Source of the DNA: Sphingomonas sp. URHD0057
GTDB taxonomy: Bacteria > Pseudomonadota > Alphaproteobacteria > Sphingomonadales > Sphingomonadaceae
Assembly: GCF_000620665.1 (NCBI RefSeq)
Contig: NZ_JIAU01000005.1
Location: 177,501-241,500, forward strand
Direction: 5' to 3'
Length of the DNA stretch: 64,000 nt
Shown piece by piece: positions 25,018 through 36,536 of this stretch. The first letter of the stretch is position 1; each line of letters opens with the position of its first letter. The translations under genes were made by a program, and so were the position numbers. The notes beneath the pieces were generated by a model. It was not told the origin of the DNA. It was given only the letters and a program-made list of their open reading frames with translations, and made no database searches.

Positions 25018-26300
25018 GCTTCCTCCGCCTTGGCCGCCTGCGTCCCGCTGCCGCCGAAGCGACGCCCGGCCGCGTCATCGTCATCTTCGTCCGGATGCTC
25101 GCCGACGCGCTTGATGGGCACCACGAGGCACACGCTCGAAGCCGGCAGCACGTTGCGCCAGTCGGCGATCAATTGCTTGTACGCCCGGCCGACATTGCGG
25201 ATCTTGCGGTCGAGATCGAACAGCCCGAGCGGGTTGACGTTGCCGTTCTGCTCGCGAAGCGCGGTGTCCCAGTCGATCTGGTCGGTCAGCGAATACCAGG
25301 TGAAGCCCACGGTCGGGATTCCGACGTTGCGCAGCCTCAGAACGTTCGCCCACTCCTTCCACAGCCATTTGACCGCTTCGTCGCCGTGCGGGCCTTCCCA
25401 CAGGTTGGTCTCGGTGTGCATCACCGGAAGCCGGTAGCGGTTGTAATATTGGCGGGTGATCTCGGAATAGCCGAAGGTCTCGCCGGCGGCGACGGTGTGG
25501 CCGTCGGCGAACACGCGGTGCTCGTTGAGCTGGTAATAATCGTTGCCGAGGATGCAATGCTGCTTGAGGCGGTGGTCGAGGAACCACTCATATTCCTCGC
25601 GGGTCATCCCGCTATCCAGCAGATATTGGTACATGCCGCTATCGACCCGCCGTCCGTAATTGAGGTCGAGGCTGAGGAACCGCATCTGGTTCAGGACCTC
25701 GGCGCGGCCGATCGCGGCGGGCGAATCGGCGTGGTAATATTCCGACGATTCCGACTGGATGAAGATCGCGTCGTGGCGGCGCTTGAGGATCTCGATCATC
25801 CCCAGGACATTGGCTTTGACGAGGTGCTTGATCGCGGTGACGAACGAGCGGTCGTCCTTCAACTGCTCGTTCCACCAGCCGTATTTCGCGGAGAACACCG
25901 CGCAGATGAACATCTCATTGATCGGGGTGTACAATTGCACCCATGGGAAGCGTTCCGCGAAGGCCCCGGCATAGTCGGAGAACAGCCGAGGGAAATCGGG
26001 ATTCTGGAAGTTGCCGAGCCAGTCGGGCACGCCGAAATGGCAGAGGTCGACGATCGGCGTGATCTCGCGTCGCTTGAGCTCCGCGAAGGTGAGGTCGGCG
26101 AATTCCCAGTCGAACTTGCCCGGCCCAAGGTAAGTCTTGTGGATCGGCGGTCCATAGCGGAGGAAATTGATGCCGATTTCCTGGACGCAGTCGAAGTCCT
26201 CGCGCCAACGCTCGTAATGGCCGCAGACGTCCATCTCGTCGATGCGGATCTTGCCGTGGTTGATCGTCGGGATGCTGTTTTCGATCCCGGTCGCGAACAT
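25014..26300 (-). CDS. Glycoside hydrolase family 1 protein (putative beta-galactosidase/glucosidase)
   Basis: A (beta/alpha)8 glycosidase of 428 aa, with the acid/base Glu in TPINEM (E129) and the nucleophile Glu in MHTETN (E297). Family GH1 proteins act on beta-glucosides or beta-galactosides. The N-terminus has no signal peptide, so it acts in the cytoplasm. A low-complexity acidic/basic tail (GEHPDEDDDDAAGRRFGG) follows the catalytic domain. Its place in a galactose operon favours beta-galactosides as substrates. It is shorter than classical GH1 enzymes (about 450 aa). Confidence 0.83.
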   Translation of the reverse strand: MFATGIENSIPTINHGKIRIDEMDVCGHYERWREDFDCVQEIGINFLRYGPPIHKTYLGPGKFDWEFADLTFAELKRREITPIVDLCHFGVPDWLGNFQNPDFPRLFSDYAGAFAERFPWVQLYTPINEMFICAVFSAKYGWWNEQLKDDRSFVTAIKHLVKANVLGMIEILKRRHDAIFIQSESSEYYHADSPAAIGRAEVLNQMRFLSLDLNYGRRVDSGMYQYLLDSGMTREEYEWFLDHRLKQHCILGNDYYQLNEHRVFADGHTVAAGETFGYSEITRQYYNRYRLPVMHTETNLWEGPHGDEAVKWLWKEWANVLRLRNVGIPTVGFTWYSLTDQIDWDTALREQNGNVNPLGLFDLDRKIRNVGRAYKQLIADWRNVLPASSVCLVVPIKRVGEHPDEDDDDAAGRRFGGSGTQAAKAEEA

Positions 26301-26334
26301 GAAGTTGGCGATGGCCTAGTCTCCTAAGGTCTCG

Positions 26335-27198
26335 TCAGCCGTCATAGGGGACGTCAGCCAGTCCCCTCGCCCCTGGAACCGTCATAAACAACCCCCCGGC
26401 ATTTGGTTGCATTTCCAGGGCCGATTGATCGAGGTCAATGCTCGCCGAAGTAACGTACAGCCGGTCGAGATCGGGTCCGCCGAAGGCGCAGCTGGTGGGG
26501 CGCTGGACGGGCATTTTGACGGTCTCGACCCACTCGCCCGCCGCCGAGAAGCGGCGAATGCACCAGCCGTCCCAGAAGGCGATCCACAGGCAGCCGTCGC
26601 TGTCGACGGTCATTCCGTCGGGGTAGCCGTCGCCCGGGCCGAATTGGAGGAAAGTGCGGCGGTTGGCGGCTTGGCCATCGGCGCCGAGGTCGAAGGCATA
26701 CGTCACCTGCCGCGCGGAATCGCTGTGGTACATGATGTCGCCGGACGGGCTGAAGGCCGGGCCGTTGGTTACTTTGTAGCCGCTATCTACGGCGGCCCAG
26801 CCAGTTGGCGCCACGCAGTAAAGCGTTCCCGTCGCGGCCCGCTCGCTATCGTCCATGGTGCCCGCCCAGAACCGCCCGCGGCGGTCGACTTTCCCATCGT
26901 TGAAGCGGTTATCCGGAAGCTGCTCCTCGGGCTTGGCGATGATCTCGAACCGGTCCGCGGCCGGATCGACAAGGGCGATGCCGTCTTCCGTCCCGGCAAT
27001 GAACCCACCGCTTTTCCTCGGCGCCAGCGAGCCGATGCGCAGCGGCGTCGGCCACTCGGCCAGCCGGCCGTCCCCGTCGAGCCGGAAGATTTTCCGGCCC
27101 TTGATATCGAGCCAGTAAAGCGCCGACTCGCGCGTCACCCAGACCGGCCCTTCTCCGAGCACGGCGTGAACGTCCGCGATGCATTGCACCTCCGCCAT
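26335..27198 (-). CDS. SMP-30/gluconolactonase family lactonase (putative galactonolactonase)
   Basis: A six-bladed propeller lactonase of about 287 aa. Metal-binding sites are in LGEGPVW (Glu), NRFNDGKVDRRGRFWAG (Asn/Asp) and GYPDGMTVDSDG. From operon context it should hydrolyse galactono-gamma/delta-lactone to galactonate after galactose dehydrogenase. The ATG at 27198 precedes AEVQCIADVHAVLGEG; an upstream ATG (27219) is possible. It is divergent from dgoK across about 75 bases that must hold both promoters. Confidence 0.87.
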   Translation of the reverse strand: MAEVQCIADVHAVLGEGPVWVTRESALYWLDIKGRKIFRLDGDGRLAEWPTPLRIGSLAPRKSGGFIAGTEDGIALVDPAADRFEIIAKPEEQLPDNRFNDGKVDRRGRFWAGTMDDSERAATGTLYCVAPTGWAAVDSGYKVTNGPAFSPSGDIMYHSDSARQVTYAFDLGADGQAANRRTFLQFGPGDGYPDGMTVDSDGCLWIAFWDGWCIRRFSAAGEWVETVKMPVQRPTSCAFGGPDLDRLYVTSASIDLDQSALEMQPNAGGLFMTVPGARGLADVPYDG

Positions 27199-27272
27199 TC
27201 GCATTGCCCTAGACAACAATGTCGGTGGAGCGAAGTTGCGCGGGCGCAGTTGTTGGCCCCATGGGCGAGGCC

Positions 27273-28157
27273 ATGCGCTGGATGGACGGATTTATTGCGG
27301 TCGACTGGGGCACGACCAATCGGCGCGGCTACCGGATCGATTCGTCGGGCGAATGCCCAGGCGAGTTCGAGGACGGCAAGGGCATTTTGTCGGTGCCCAG
27401 CGGCGGCTTCCCGGCTGCGGTCGCGGAAATCCGCGAGCGGCTCGGCGATCATCCGCTTCTTCTCGCCGGCATGATCGGATCCAATCGCGGCTGGGTCGAG
27501 GCGCCTTACGTGCCCTGCCCGGGAGGAATCGATGAGCTGGCGGCGGCGCTGGTCTGGCCCGGCGAGCGCGAGGCGATCGTGCCTGGCATGTCCTATGTCG
27601 GCCAAGGGCGTGCCGACGTGATGCGCGGCGAGGAGGTGCAGCTGCTGGGCGGCGTCGCGTCGGGCCTGGTCGATCCCGAGGGCTTCGTCTGCCACCCAGG
27701 CACCCACAACAAATGGGCATTGCTGCGCCATGGCAAGTTGCAGACCTTCGGCACCGTGATGACGGGCGAGCTGTTCAACCTGCTGAAGGAGCACAGCATC
27801 CTGTGCGACCTCCTGCAAGGACCGGTGGAGGTCAACGACGCCTTCAGGCAAGGGGTGCGCGACGCGATGGAGCGCGAATTGCTTCCCGCGTCGCTGTTCG
27901 GAATCCGTGCCGCTGTGCTCCTTGGCCAGAAGCCCAAGGAAGACGCGCCGTCCTACACCAGCGGGCTGCTGATCGGAACCGACGTGCGCATTGGCCTCAC
28001 CTGGCCGCTGACGGCGCAGATCGCCGTCATGGGACGCCCCGAGCTGACCCGGCTCTATGCGGCGGCGATCGCGGAATCCGGTCGCGAAACGATCGAGCTC
28101 GACGGGGAACGCTGCTTCCTCGCGGGCATTGGGGAGATCGCGAAGAGGATTTCATGA
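27273..28157 (+). CDS. dgoK: 2-keto-3-deoxygalactonokinase
   Basis: Sugar kinase phosphorylating 2-dehydro-3-deoxygalactonate at O-6. About 294 aa. The nucleotide-binding motif FIAVDWGTTNRRGYRI near the N-terminus and CHPGTHNKWALL in the middle mark the DgoK family. Several starts are possible (27219-27282); ATG 27273 has the best spacing from a GCGAGG ribosome-binding site. It overlaps dgoA by four bases (ATGA). Confidence 0.94.
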   Translation: MRWMDGFIAVDWGTTNRRGYRIDSSGECPGEFEDGKGILSVPSGGFPAAVAEIRERLGDHPLLLAGMIGSNRGWVEAPYVPCPGGIDELAAALVWPGEREAIVPGMSYVGQGRADVMRGEEVQLLGGVASGLVDPEGFVCHPGTHNKWALLRHGKLQTFGTVMTGELFNLLKEHSILCDLLQGPVEVNDAFRQGVRDAMERELLPASLFGIRAAVLLGQKPKEDAPSYTSGLLIGTDVRIGLTWPLTAQIAVMGRPELTRLYAAAIAESGRETIELDGERCFLAGIGEIAKRIS

Positions 28158-28783
28158 GCCCGACCGAAACCCTGCGCCACTATCTCGTGCAATGCCCGCT
28201 GATCGCGATCATCCGCGGGGTGACGCCCGACGCGGCCGAGGCGATTGGCGACGCCATTTACGAGGGCGGCATCCGGATTATCGAAGTGCCCCTGAATTCG
28301 CCGGACCCATTCGGAAGCATCGAGCGGCTGGCTGCAAAATTTGGCGAGCAGATACTGGTGGGCGCCGGGACCGTGCTTCGCTGGAGCGAGATTCATGACG
28401 TCAAGGCTGCGGGAGGCCGGCTCGTGGTCTCGCCCAACACCAACAGCGAGGTGATCGCGGCGACAGCGGAAGCCGGATTGGTGTCTTGCCCGGGCTATTT
28501 CACGCCCTCCGAAGCGTTTGCCGCTCTCGAGGCGGGAGCGACGGCGCTCAAGCTGTTCCCCGCGGAGGGCGCATCGCCCGCAGTGCTGAAGGCCCAGCGC
28601 GCGGTGCTTCCCAAGGATGTGCCCGTGCTGATCGTCGGCGGCGTCGCTCCGGACAATATGCAGCCCTGGATCGACGCCGGCGCTGCCGGCTTCGGGCTCG
28701 GGTCAGGCCTGTACAAGCCCGGCCAATCGCCGGCCGAGACACTCGAAAAGGCACACGCTTATGTCGCCGGGGTGCGGTCTTGA
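28154..28783 (+). CDS. dgoA: 2-keto-3-deoxy-6-phosphogalactonate aldolase
   Basis: Class I aldolase, 209 aa, cleaving KDPGal to pyruvate and glyceraldehyde-3-phosphate. The Schiff-base lysine lies in ALKLFPAEG; other motifs are IIRGVTPD, GAGTVL and VSPNTN. The ATG overlaps the dgoK stop. The TTG of galactose dehydrogenase overlaps its own stop (TTGA). This completes the lower half of the De Ley-Doudoroff route. Confidence 0.95.
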   Translation: MSPTETLRHYLVQCPLIAIIRGVTPDAAEAIGDAIYEGGIRIIEVPLNSPDPFGSIERLAAKFGEQILVGAGTVLRWSEIHDVKAAGGRLVVSPNTNSEVIAATAEAGLVSCPGYFTPSEAFAALEAGATALKLFPAEGASPAVLKAQRAVLPKDVPVLIVGGVAPDNMQPWIDAGAAGFGLGSGLYKPGQSPAETLEKAHAYVAGVRS

Positions 28784-29703
28784 AGCCGATCAAGATTGCG
28801 ATCCTCGGCTTCGGCAAGATCGCCGCCGATCAGCATGTTCCTGCCATCGAGGCCAATCCGCGGTTCGACCTGCTCGCGACGTCGAGCCGGTCCGGCGAGG
28901 GCGTCGCGCAGAGATTCACCGACTGGCGCGAGCTGATCGGCGCCGTCGATGGGCTTGAGGCGGTGGCGATCACCACGCCGCCCGAACCGCGCTACGACAT
29001 GGCGCGCGAATGTCTCCTCGCCGGGCTTCACTGCCTGCTCGAAAAGCCGCCTACCACCGGAACCGCCGAGATCGCCGATCTCGATTGCCTGGCGCAAGCG
29101 GAACAGCGGACCTTGTTCACCACCTGGCATGCCCAGCACCATGCGACGGTCGATGCGGCCGCCAAGGCGCTCGCCGGCAAGCGCATCCGGTCGATGGCGA
29201 TCCACTGGCACGAGGACTTCCATAAATGGCACCCCGGCCAGCAATGGATCTGGGAGCCGGGCGGGTTCGGCGTGTTCGATCCGGGGATCAACGCCTTTTC
29301 GATCGCGACGAAGATTTTCCCCGGCGGCCTGTTCGTGCGCTCGGCCGACCTCAGCGTGCCGCGGAACAGTCAAACGCCGATCGCCGCCGACATCGGCTTT
29401 TTCAGCCCCGAGGCCGATGGTCCACTGACCGCAAGTCTCGACTGGCGTCGAAGCGAAGACGAGGAATGGACCATTGCCGTCGGGACTACCGACGGCACAT
29501 CGCTTCGTCTGGAAGACGGCGGCGCAAGGCTGGTCCTCAATGGCGACGTTCACGAGGACCACGGGCCGGGCGAATATCCCGACATTTATTCGACCTTCGT
29601 CGACCTGATCGACCAACGCAGCAGCCTCGTCGACGTCGCGCCGCTCCGGCTTGTCGCCGACTGCCTCCTCGTCGGCCGCAGGATCGAGGTCGATCCAGTT
29701 TAA
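28780..29703 (+). CDS. D-galactose 1-dehydrogenase (Gfo/Idh/MocA family)
   Basis: NAD(P)-dependent dehydrogenase of 307 aa oxidising D-galactose to galactonolactone. The Rossmann motif GFGKIA starts at residue 10, and the family segment LLEKPPTTG supplies the catalytic Lys. WIWEPGGFGVFDPGINAFS is typical of galactose dehydrogenase. The start is a TTG at 28780 overlapping the dgoA stop. First enzyme of the pathway, last in the plus-strand operon. Confidence 0.91.
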   Translation: MKPIKIAILGFGKIAADQHVPAIEANPRFDLLATSSRSGEGVAQRFTDWRELIGAVDGLEAVAITTPPEPRYDMARECLLAGLHCLLEKPPTTGTAEIADLDCLAQAEQRTLFTTWHAQHHATVDAAAKALAGKRIRSMAIHWHEDFHKWHPGQQWIWEPGGFGVFDPGINAFSIATKIFPGGLFVRSADLSVPRNSQTPIAADIGFFSPEADGPLTASLDWRRSEDEEWTIAVGTTDGTSLRLEDGGARLVLNGDVHEDHGPGEYPDIYSTFVDLIDQRSSLVDVAPLRLVADCLLVGRRIEVDPV

Positions 29704-29787
29704 GTCGGGCATTGAGCCGGATCGCGGCGTGGAACGCGATCGGCTCGCGCGCGTAATGACGGCGGGGCGCCGCGCCTGGGAGACGAA

Positions 29788-30546
29788 ATGGCCGAGGTCA
29801 TGGCCGATGAGCTGATTCAGGCTGACGAGGCATTCGCCGGTAACCGCCTGCTGTCGACCTTCTCGGCGGAGGCCCGCGGCTTGATCGAGCCGTTCGGAAC
29901 GCTGGTTGCCCTTGCCGAAGGCGAGGAAGTGCTGCGGCGCGGCGATGAGGTCGAGGCGAGCCTGTTCCCGGTCGGGTCGACGATGATCTCGATGGGAGTC
30001 GAATTGTCGGGCGGACGGTCGATCGAAGTCGCATCAGTCGGCCGCGAAGGGGCGGTCGGAGGAATCGTAAGCTGCGGTCACGCGCCCGCTTTTTCACGCG
30101 CCGAAGTATTGATCGGCGGGTCGGCATTCCGCGTCCCGATGAAAGCCCTGGAAGAGGCCAAGGGGCGCTCGCCCTTCATCGCCAACCTGTTCTGCCGCTT
30201 TTCCGACTATTTGCTGTCGCAGGTCATGCAATCAGCCGCTTGCACCGCTTTTCATTCCATCCCCGAGCGAGCCGCGCGCTGGCTGCTCCATGCGCAGGAT
30301 CGCGCGGGCGACCGCATCGAGCTCACGCAGGAGGCGTTCGCATCGCTGCTCGGCGTCCAGCGCACGACGGTCAATGCCGTCATCCGCGAGCTCCAGGAGG
30401 AAGGATTGGTGACGACGGGGCGCGGAGTCGTCCGCGTCGCCGACCGCGCGGGCCTCAAGCGTCGCGCGTGCGAATGCTACCGGACGCTCGAGGATCATTT
30501 CGGCGCGGTCATTGGCACCACCGGAATTGGCGCCCGAAGGGGCTGA
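29788..30546 (+). CDS. Crp/Fnr family transcriptional regulator
   Basis: A 252-aa regulator with an N-terminal cyclic-nucleotide-type beta barrel (about 30-140) and a C-terminal winged helix (ELTQEAFASLLGVQRTTVNAVIRELQEEGL). The barrel lacks the Cys cluster of Fnr and a clear cAMP signature, so the ligand is unknown. It follows the galactose block in the same direction after an 84-base gap, so it need not control it. The first ATG may be skipped for a second at residue 5. Confidence 0.88.
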   Translation: MAEVMADELIQADEAFAGNRLLSTFSAEARGLIEPFGTLVALAEGEEVLRRGDEVEASLFPVGSTMISMGVELSGGRSIEVASVGREGAVGGIVSCGHAPAFSRAEVLIGGSAFRVPMKALEEAKGRSPFIANLFCRFSDYLLSQVMQSAACTAFHSIPERAARWLLHAQDRAGDRIELTQEAFASLLGVQRTTVNAVIRELQEEGLVTTGRGVVRVADRAGLKRRACECYRTLEDHFGAVIGTTGIGARRG

Positions 30547-30551
30547 TCCGG

Positions 30552-31052
30552 TTAGTTGTTTTGAATGTTCGAACGCGTTTTGACGGCCGCCGCAGCGGAT
30601 GCCTCCGCGCATAGCGGCTCGCTCTCGGTGAGAGTGATCGGCGACCAGTCGTCGGTTGCCATCATCCGCGCTCCCGTGCCCTCGACTTTCTTGATGTCGT
30701 AGCCCGCCTTCATGGCCATCAGCTGCGGGGTCGCGGCGTCCCACTCCTTCACGATCGTGAACGGCTTGTGCATTCGCTTGCCGGTCGCCTGGCCCGAAGC
30801 CTGATCACGCGGACTGATCACCTGGTACTGGGCGGCATGAATGACGCCCGCGGCGCAATTCAACCGGATGACCGCCGTGTCCGGACGCCCGTCGCCGTCG
30901 AGATCGCCGGTGCTCTTCGCCTTGAGATAGATGAAGCCTTGCGGAGTCTCGCGCGCGACTGAGTCGATCTTGAGGTAATAATCCGCGCTGGCGGCAGTCG
31001 CGGCGGTGGACAACAGCAAGGCAACGCCCGTCGTGAACTGCAATGTGCGCAT
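30552..31052 (-). CDS. Secreted hypothetical protein
   Basis: A 166-aa exported protein. ATG 31052 follows a strong GGGGGAG ribosome-binding site and opens a signal peptide (MRTLQFTTGVALLLSTAATAASA). The mature part contains DLDGDGRPDTAVIRLNC, resembling a calcium-binding EF-hand-like or FG-GAP loop, and two cysteines. No family name was assigned with confidence. It lies downstream of pyrC on the same strand after a 46-base gap and is convergent with the Crp/Fnr gene. Confidence 0.7.
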   Translation of the reverse strand: MRTLQFTTGVALLLSTAATAASADYYLKIDSVARETPQGFIYLKAKSTGDLDGDGRPDTAVIRLNCAAGVIHAAQYQVISPRDQASGQATGKRMHKPFTIVKEWDAATPQLMAMKAGYDIKKVEGTGARMMATDDWSPITLTESEPLCAEASAAAAVKTRSNIQNN

Positions 31053-31098
31053 GACCAATCTCCCCCGGGAGGCGCGCAGGATGCGCCTCGATTGGACT

Positions 31099-32121
31099 TC
31101 AGGCAAGCAATCTCCAGCCCAGCACTTCGCCGGCCTGGAACGGCACGACTCCCGCGAGTTCGTCCGGAACGCGGGCCTCACTGCGCTCCAGCGTCACGCT
31201 CCCCTCGTTGAGGGGCAGGCCGTAGAAGCGCGCCCCATTCTCTGACGCGAAAGCTTCGAAATGATCGAGCGCGCCTTCTTCCTCGAACACCGTCGCATAG
31301 CTTTCGAGCGCGAACGGCGCATTGAAGATCCCGGCGCAGCCGCACGATGATTCCTTCGCCTCGCGACTGTGCGGCGCGCTGTCGGTGCCGAGGAAGAATT
31401 TCGGCGAGCCCGAGCTCGCGGCCTTGCGCACGGCCAGGCGATGCTCCTCGCGCTTGGCGACCGGCAGGCAGTACGCATGCGGCCTCAAGCCACCGGCGAA
31501 AATCGCATTGCGATTGAGGATCAGATGTTGCGGCGTGACGGTCGCGGCCAAGCCGTCCCCCGCCTGCAGCACGAATTGAACGGCCTGCGCGGTCGTAATG
31601 TGCTCGAACACGATCTTCAGTCCTGGAAAGTCGCGCGTCACCGGTGCGAGCACGCGCTCGATGAACACGGTTTCGCGATCGAACACGTCGATGCGCGGAT
31701 CGGTGACCTCGCCGTGGACGCACAGCACCATTCCGATGCGCTCCATCCGCTCCAGCACCGGGTAGATGTTGCGGATGTCGGTGACCCCGCTGGCGCTGTT
31801 GGTGGTCGCGCCCGCCGGATAGAGCTTGGCGGCGATCCACGCGCCGGTCTCGAACCCGCGGGCGAGCTCATCCTGGCTCGTCGAATCCGTGAGGTAGCAG
31901 GTCATCAGCGGCGTGAAGCCCGGCCCGGTCGCGTCGACGATCCGCGCGCGGTAGGCGCTTGCTTCTTCCGGCGTAGCGATCGGCGGCACCAAATTGGGCA
32001 TGACGATCGCCCGCGCGAACTGGCGCGCGGTAAAGGGTGCCACGGCCTTCAGCATCTCGCCGTCGCGCAAATGCGCGTGCCAGTCGTCGGGCCGGCGGAT
32101 CGTCAGTGTTTCATTTGCCAC
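31099..32121 (-). CDS. pyrC: Dihydroorotase PyrC
   Basis: Zinc amidohydrolase of pyrimidine synthesis that interconverts carbamoyl-aspartate and dihydroorotate. 340 aa, class II (E. coli type). The N-terminal metal-binding HxH is in [13 protein letters not shown] (H15, H17); the carbamylated Lys is in [13 protein letters not shown]; further ligands are in [15 protein letters not shown] and FEHITT. Only 22 bases separate its start from the divergent ygfZ, so promoters must overlap or lie within the genes. Confidence 0.97.
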   Translation of the reverse strand: MANETLTIRRPDDWHAHLRDGEMLKAVAPFTARQFARAIVMPNLVPPIATPEEASAYRARIVDATGPGFTPLMTCYLTDSTSQDELARGFETGAWIAAKLYPAGATTNSASGVTDIRNIYPVLERMERIGMVLCVHGEVTDPRIDVFDRETVFIERVLAPVTRDFPGLKIVFEHITTAQAVQFVLQAGDGLAATVTPQHLILNRNAIFAGGLRPHAYCLPVAKREEHRLAVRKAASSGSPKFFLGTDSAPHSREAKESSCGCAGIFNAPFALESYATVFEEEGALDHFEAFASENGARFYGLPLNEGSVTLERSEARVPDELAGVVPFQAGEVLGWRLLA

Positions 32122-32143
32122 GCGGGCTACCTAACTGACGGAT

Positions 32144-32908
32144 ATGCTGGCGACCACCCTGACCGACCGCGCGCTCGTTCGACTGTCCGGCGAGGACGTG
32201 CACGGGTTTATGCAGGGCCTGGTGACGAACGATGTGACCGGCACGCTGCCGGTGTGGGCCGGGCTCCTCACGCCTCAAGGCAAGTGCCTGTTCGACTTCC
32301 TGGTGTGGGCGGATGGCGGGGACCTCCTGCTCGATTGCGAGGCCGCGGCCGCTGATGACCTGATCAAGCGGCTGACGATCTACCGTCTGCGCCGGCCGAT
32401 CACGATTGAACGCGATTTGTCGCTCGCGGTGCACTGGTCGGTGGAGGGCGCCGAGGGCGTTCCCGATCCGCGCCTGGCGGACCTTGGCCGGCGTTGGCTC
32501 CAGCCTAGTACCCCTGCGAAGGCAGGGGTCCAGTCCGAACAAAAAGAGTCTGGGCTCCTGCCTTCGCAGGAGCACAAGTGGCTCGAGCATCGGCTGCGCC
32601 TCGGGATCACCGAGGGCCGCGCCGAGCTCGGCGACGTGCTCTGGCTCGAATGCAACGCGGTCGAGCTTAACGGCGTGAGCTTCTCGAAAGGCTGCTTCGT
32701 CGGGCAGGAGAATACGGCGCGGATGAATTGGCGTGCCAAGGTCAACCGCCGGCTGGTCGTGGTCGAGAGTCGCGAAGAAGGCCCGCGCCTGCGCATTGCC
32801 TATCCGGGGCTCGGCCTGGCTGTCGAACATCGCCGCACGGACGACCTCGACGGCACCATCATTCCCGCTTGGCTCGCTCGCTCGCTCGCTCAGCCAAGCA
32901 CCGCATAG
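32144..32908 (+). CDS. ygfZ: Folate-binding protein YgfZ (Fe-S cluster biogenesis/tRNA modification)
   Basis: Aminomethyltransferase-like protein of 254 aa. The family signature KGCFVGQENTAR (with the key Cys) is present at about residue 185. The N-terminal half has FMQGLVTNDVTGTLPVWAGLLTPQGK. A palindromic repeat (32510-32574) is inserted in frame at about residues 122-144, adding a foreign loop after the PITIERDLSLAV strand. The 3' end overlaps the convergent cyclase by 19 bases and lies in a (GCTC)5 tract. Confidence 0.92.
   Translation: MLATTLTDRALVRLSGEDVHGFMQGLVTNDVTGTLPVWAGLLTPQGKCLFDFLVWADGGDLLLDCEAAAADDLIKRLTIYRLRRPITIERDLSLAVHWSVEGAEGVPDPRLADLGRRWLQPSTPAKAGVQSEQKESGLLPSQEHKWLEHRLRLGITEGRAELGDVLWLECNAVELNGVSFSKGCFVGQENTARMNWRAKVNRRLVVVESREEGPRLRIAYPGLGLAVEHRRTDDLDGTIIPAWLARSLAQPSTA
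32510..32574. repeat. Palindromic repeat inserted in frame in ygfZ
   Basis: About 65 bp, with perfect 14-bp arms: CCTGCGAAGGCAGG at 32513-32526 and its complement at 32557-32570. In frame it encodes roughly TPAKAGVQSEQKESGLLPSQ. It resembles, in arm sequence, the dispersed CCCC-TGCGAAGGCAGG palindromes of sphingomonads and is a different family from the imuB element. Confidence 0.9.
32867..32899. repeat. (GCTC)5 tandem repeat within an 8-bp inverted repeat
   Basis: The tetranucleotide GCTC is repeated five times at 32872-32891, flanked by GCTTGGCT (32867-32874) and its complement AGCCAAGC (32892-32899). It overlaps the 3' ends of convergent ygfZ and cyclase genes. It may act as a bidirectional terminator hairpin; repeat-number change would alter only the C-termini. 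Confidence 0.7.
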
Positions 32909-33558
32909 GCACGCACCGGGAAGGTTCCCATGCCCTTCACCTTGGGCGGCACCGCGGAGAAGCGAAAGCCCTCGTCGGGCAGGGCGCCGAGCCCGGTCAT
33001 GTGCTCGCAGATCGGAATGCCGGCGCCGAGCAGGCGGGTGTGAATCGGCCGGGCGCGGACGTGCATGTTGTCGATGTTGCAGCTGTCGATGCCGACGATT
33101 CGCGCGCCATGGTCGACGAGCCAGTCCGCGGCCTCGGGGGTGACATAAGGATGCTCGCCGAAATAGGCGTCGCTTCGCCAGTGGCGGTCCCAGCCGGTGT
33201 GGAAAAGCACGGCTCTTCCGGCGACCTCGTGTCCTTCGAGATGCTGCGGCTCGATCGCGAGGCCATTCTCCCACGGCCGCCGGATGACGATGCCGGGCAC
33301 ATCGGCCAGCGACGGCAATTCCAGCTCGGACAAGTCGGCGCCGTCGGCATAACGATGAAAGGGGCTGTCGAGATAAGTGCCGGTATTGGCGACCATGTCG
33401 ATACGCCCGATCTGGAAGGTCGAGCCGTCATCGTAATTGGCCGCCGTGCTTGTCCGCTCCCAGAAGTCGCAGATATGCGGCCCGGGCAGGCCCTTGTACG
33501 TGGTCATCCCGTCCTCAATCACATGGCTGAGGTCGATGATCTCCGCGCGATCCGCCAT
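32890..33558 (-). CDS. Cyclase family protein (KynB-like fold)
   Basis: A 222-aa member of the cyclase/kynurenine formamidase family. The normal metal site HxGTHxDxPxH appears here as NTGTYLDSPFH (58-68), so the first two His ligands are Asn and Tyr, while Asp and the last His remain. Other family sequence ([34 protein letters not shown]) is well kept. The ATG at 33558 overlaps by 40 bases the end of the small membrane gene on the same strand. The substrate is unknown. Loss of two ligands may mean a different cofactor or no hydrolase activity. Confidence 0.82.
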   Translation of the reverse strand: MADRAEIIDLSHVIEDGMTTYKGLPGPHICDFWERTSTAANYDDGSTFQIGRIDMVANTGTYLDSPFHRYADGADLSELELPSLADVPGIVIRRPWENGLAIEPQHLEGHEVAGRAVLFHTGWDRHWRSDAYFGEHPYVTPEAADWLVDHGARIVGIDSCNIDNMHVRARPIHTRLLGAGIPICEHMTGLGALPDEGFRFSAVPPKVKGMGTFPVRAYAVLG

Positions 33559-33781
33559 AAAGCAATTCCCCCGATCAGCATCCAGACCACATTGAGCGTC
33601 GTCGACGGTAACGCGCCGTGCCACCAGCCGTTGACCACAAACCCGGCGGCGCCGAACACATTCATCCACTGATACAACCGCGACTGCCCTGTCAGCTTGC
33701 CCGCCGACAGCAGCCCATAGGCCGCAAGGATCAGAAGCGCGCCCGCCCAGCCGACGACTTCGACCGTGAGCTGGATCGGGC

Positions 33782-33785
<4 letters not shown>
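33519..33785 (-). CDS. Small three-helix membrane protein
   Basis: An 88-aa hydrophobic protein, read as [23 protein letters not shown]..., with about three helices ([40 protein letters not shown]). It resembles small CBU_0592-type membrane proteins. The open frame has no ATG, GTG or TTG until residue 41; it begins at CTG 33785, which overlaps the acnA stop (CTGA). Coding nature is supported by the hydrophobic pattern and tight spacing, not by a standard start. It overlaps the cyclase start. Confidence 0.58.
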
Positions 33786-36460
<2,675 letters not shown>

Positions 36461-36536
36461 CGGCGTCCTTGGTTTCGAGCGGGTGACGGGGCGTGCGCGC
36501 CCTTAGCAACCACCGCTGCAAGCGGCAAACCGCCGC

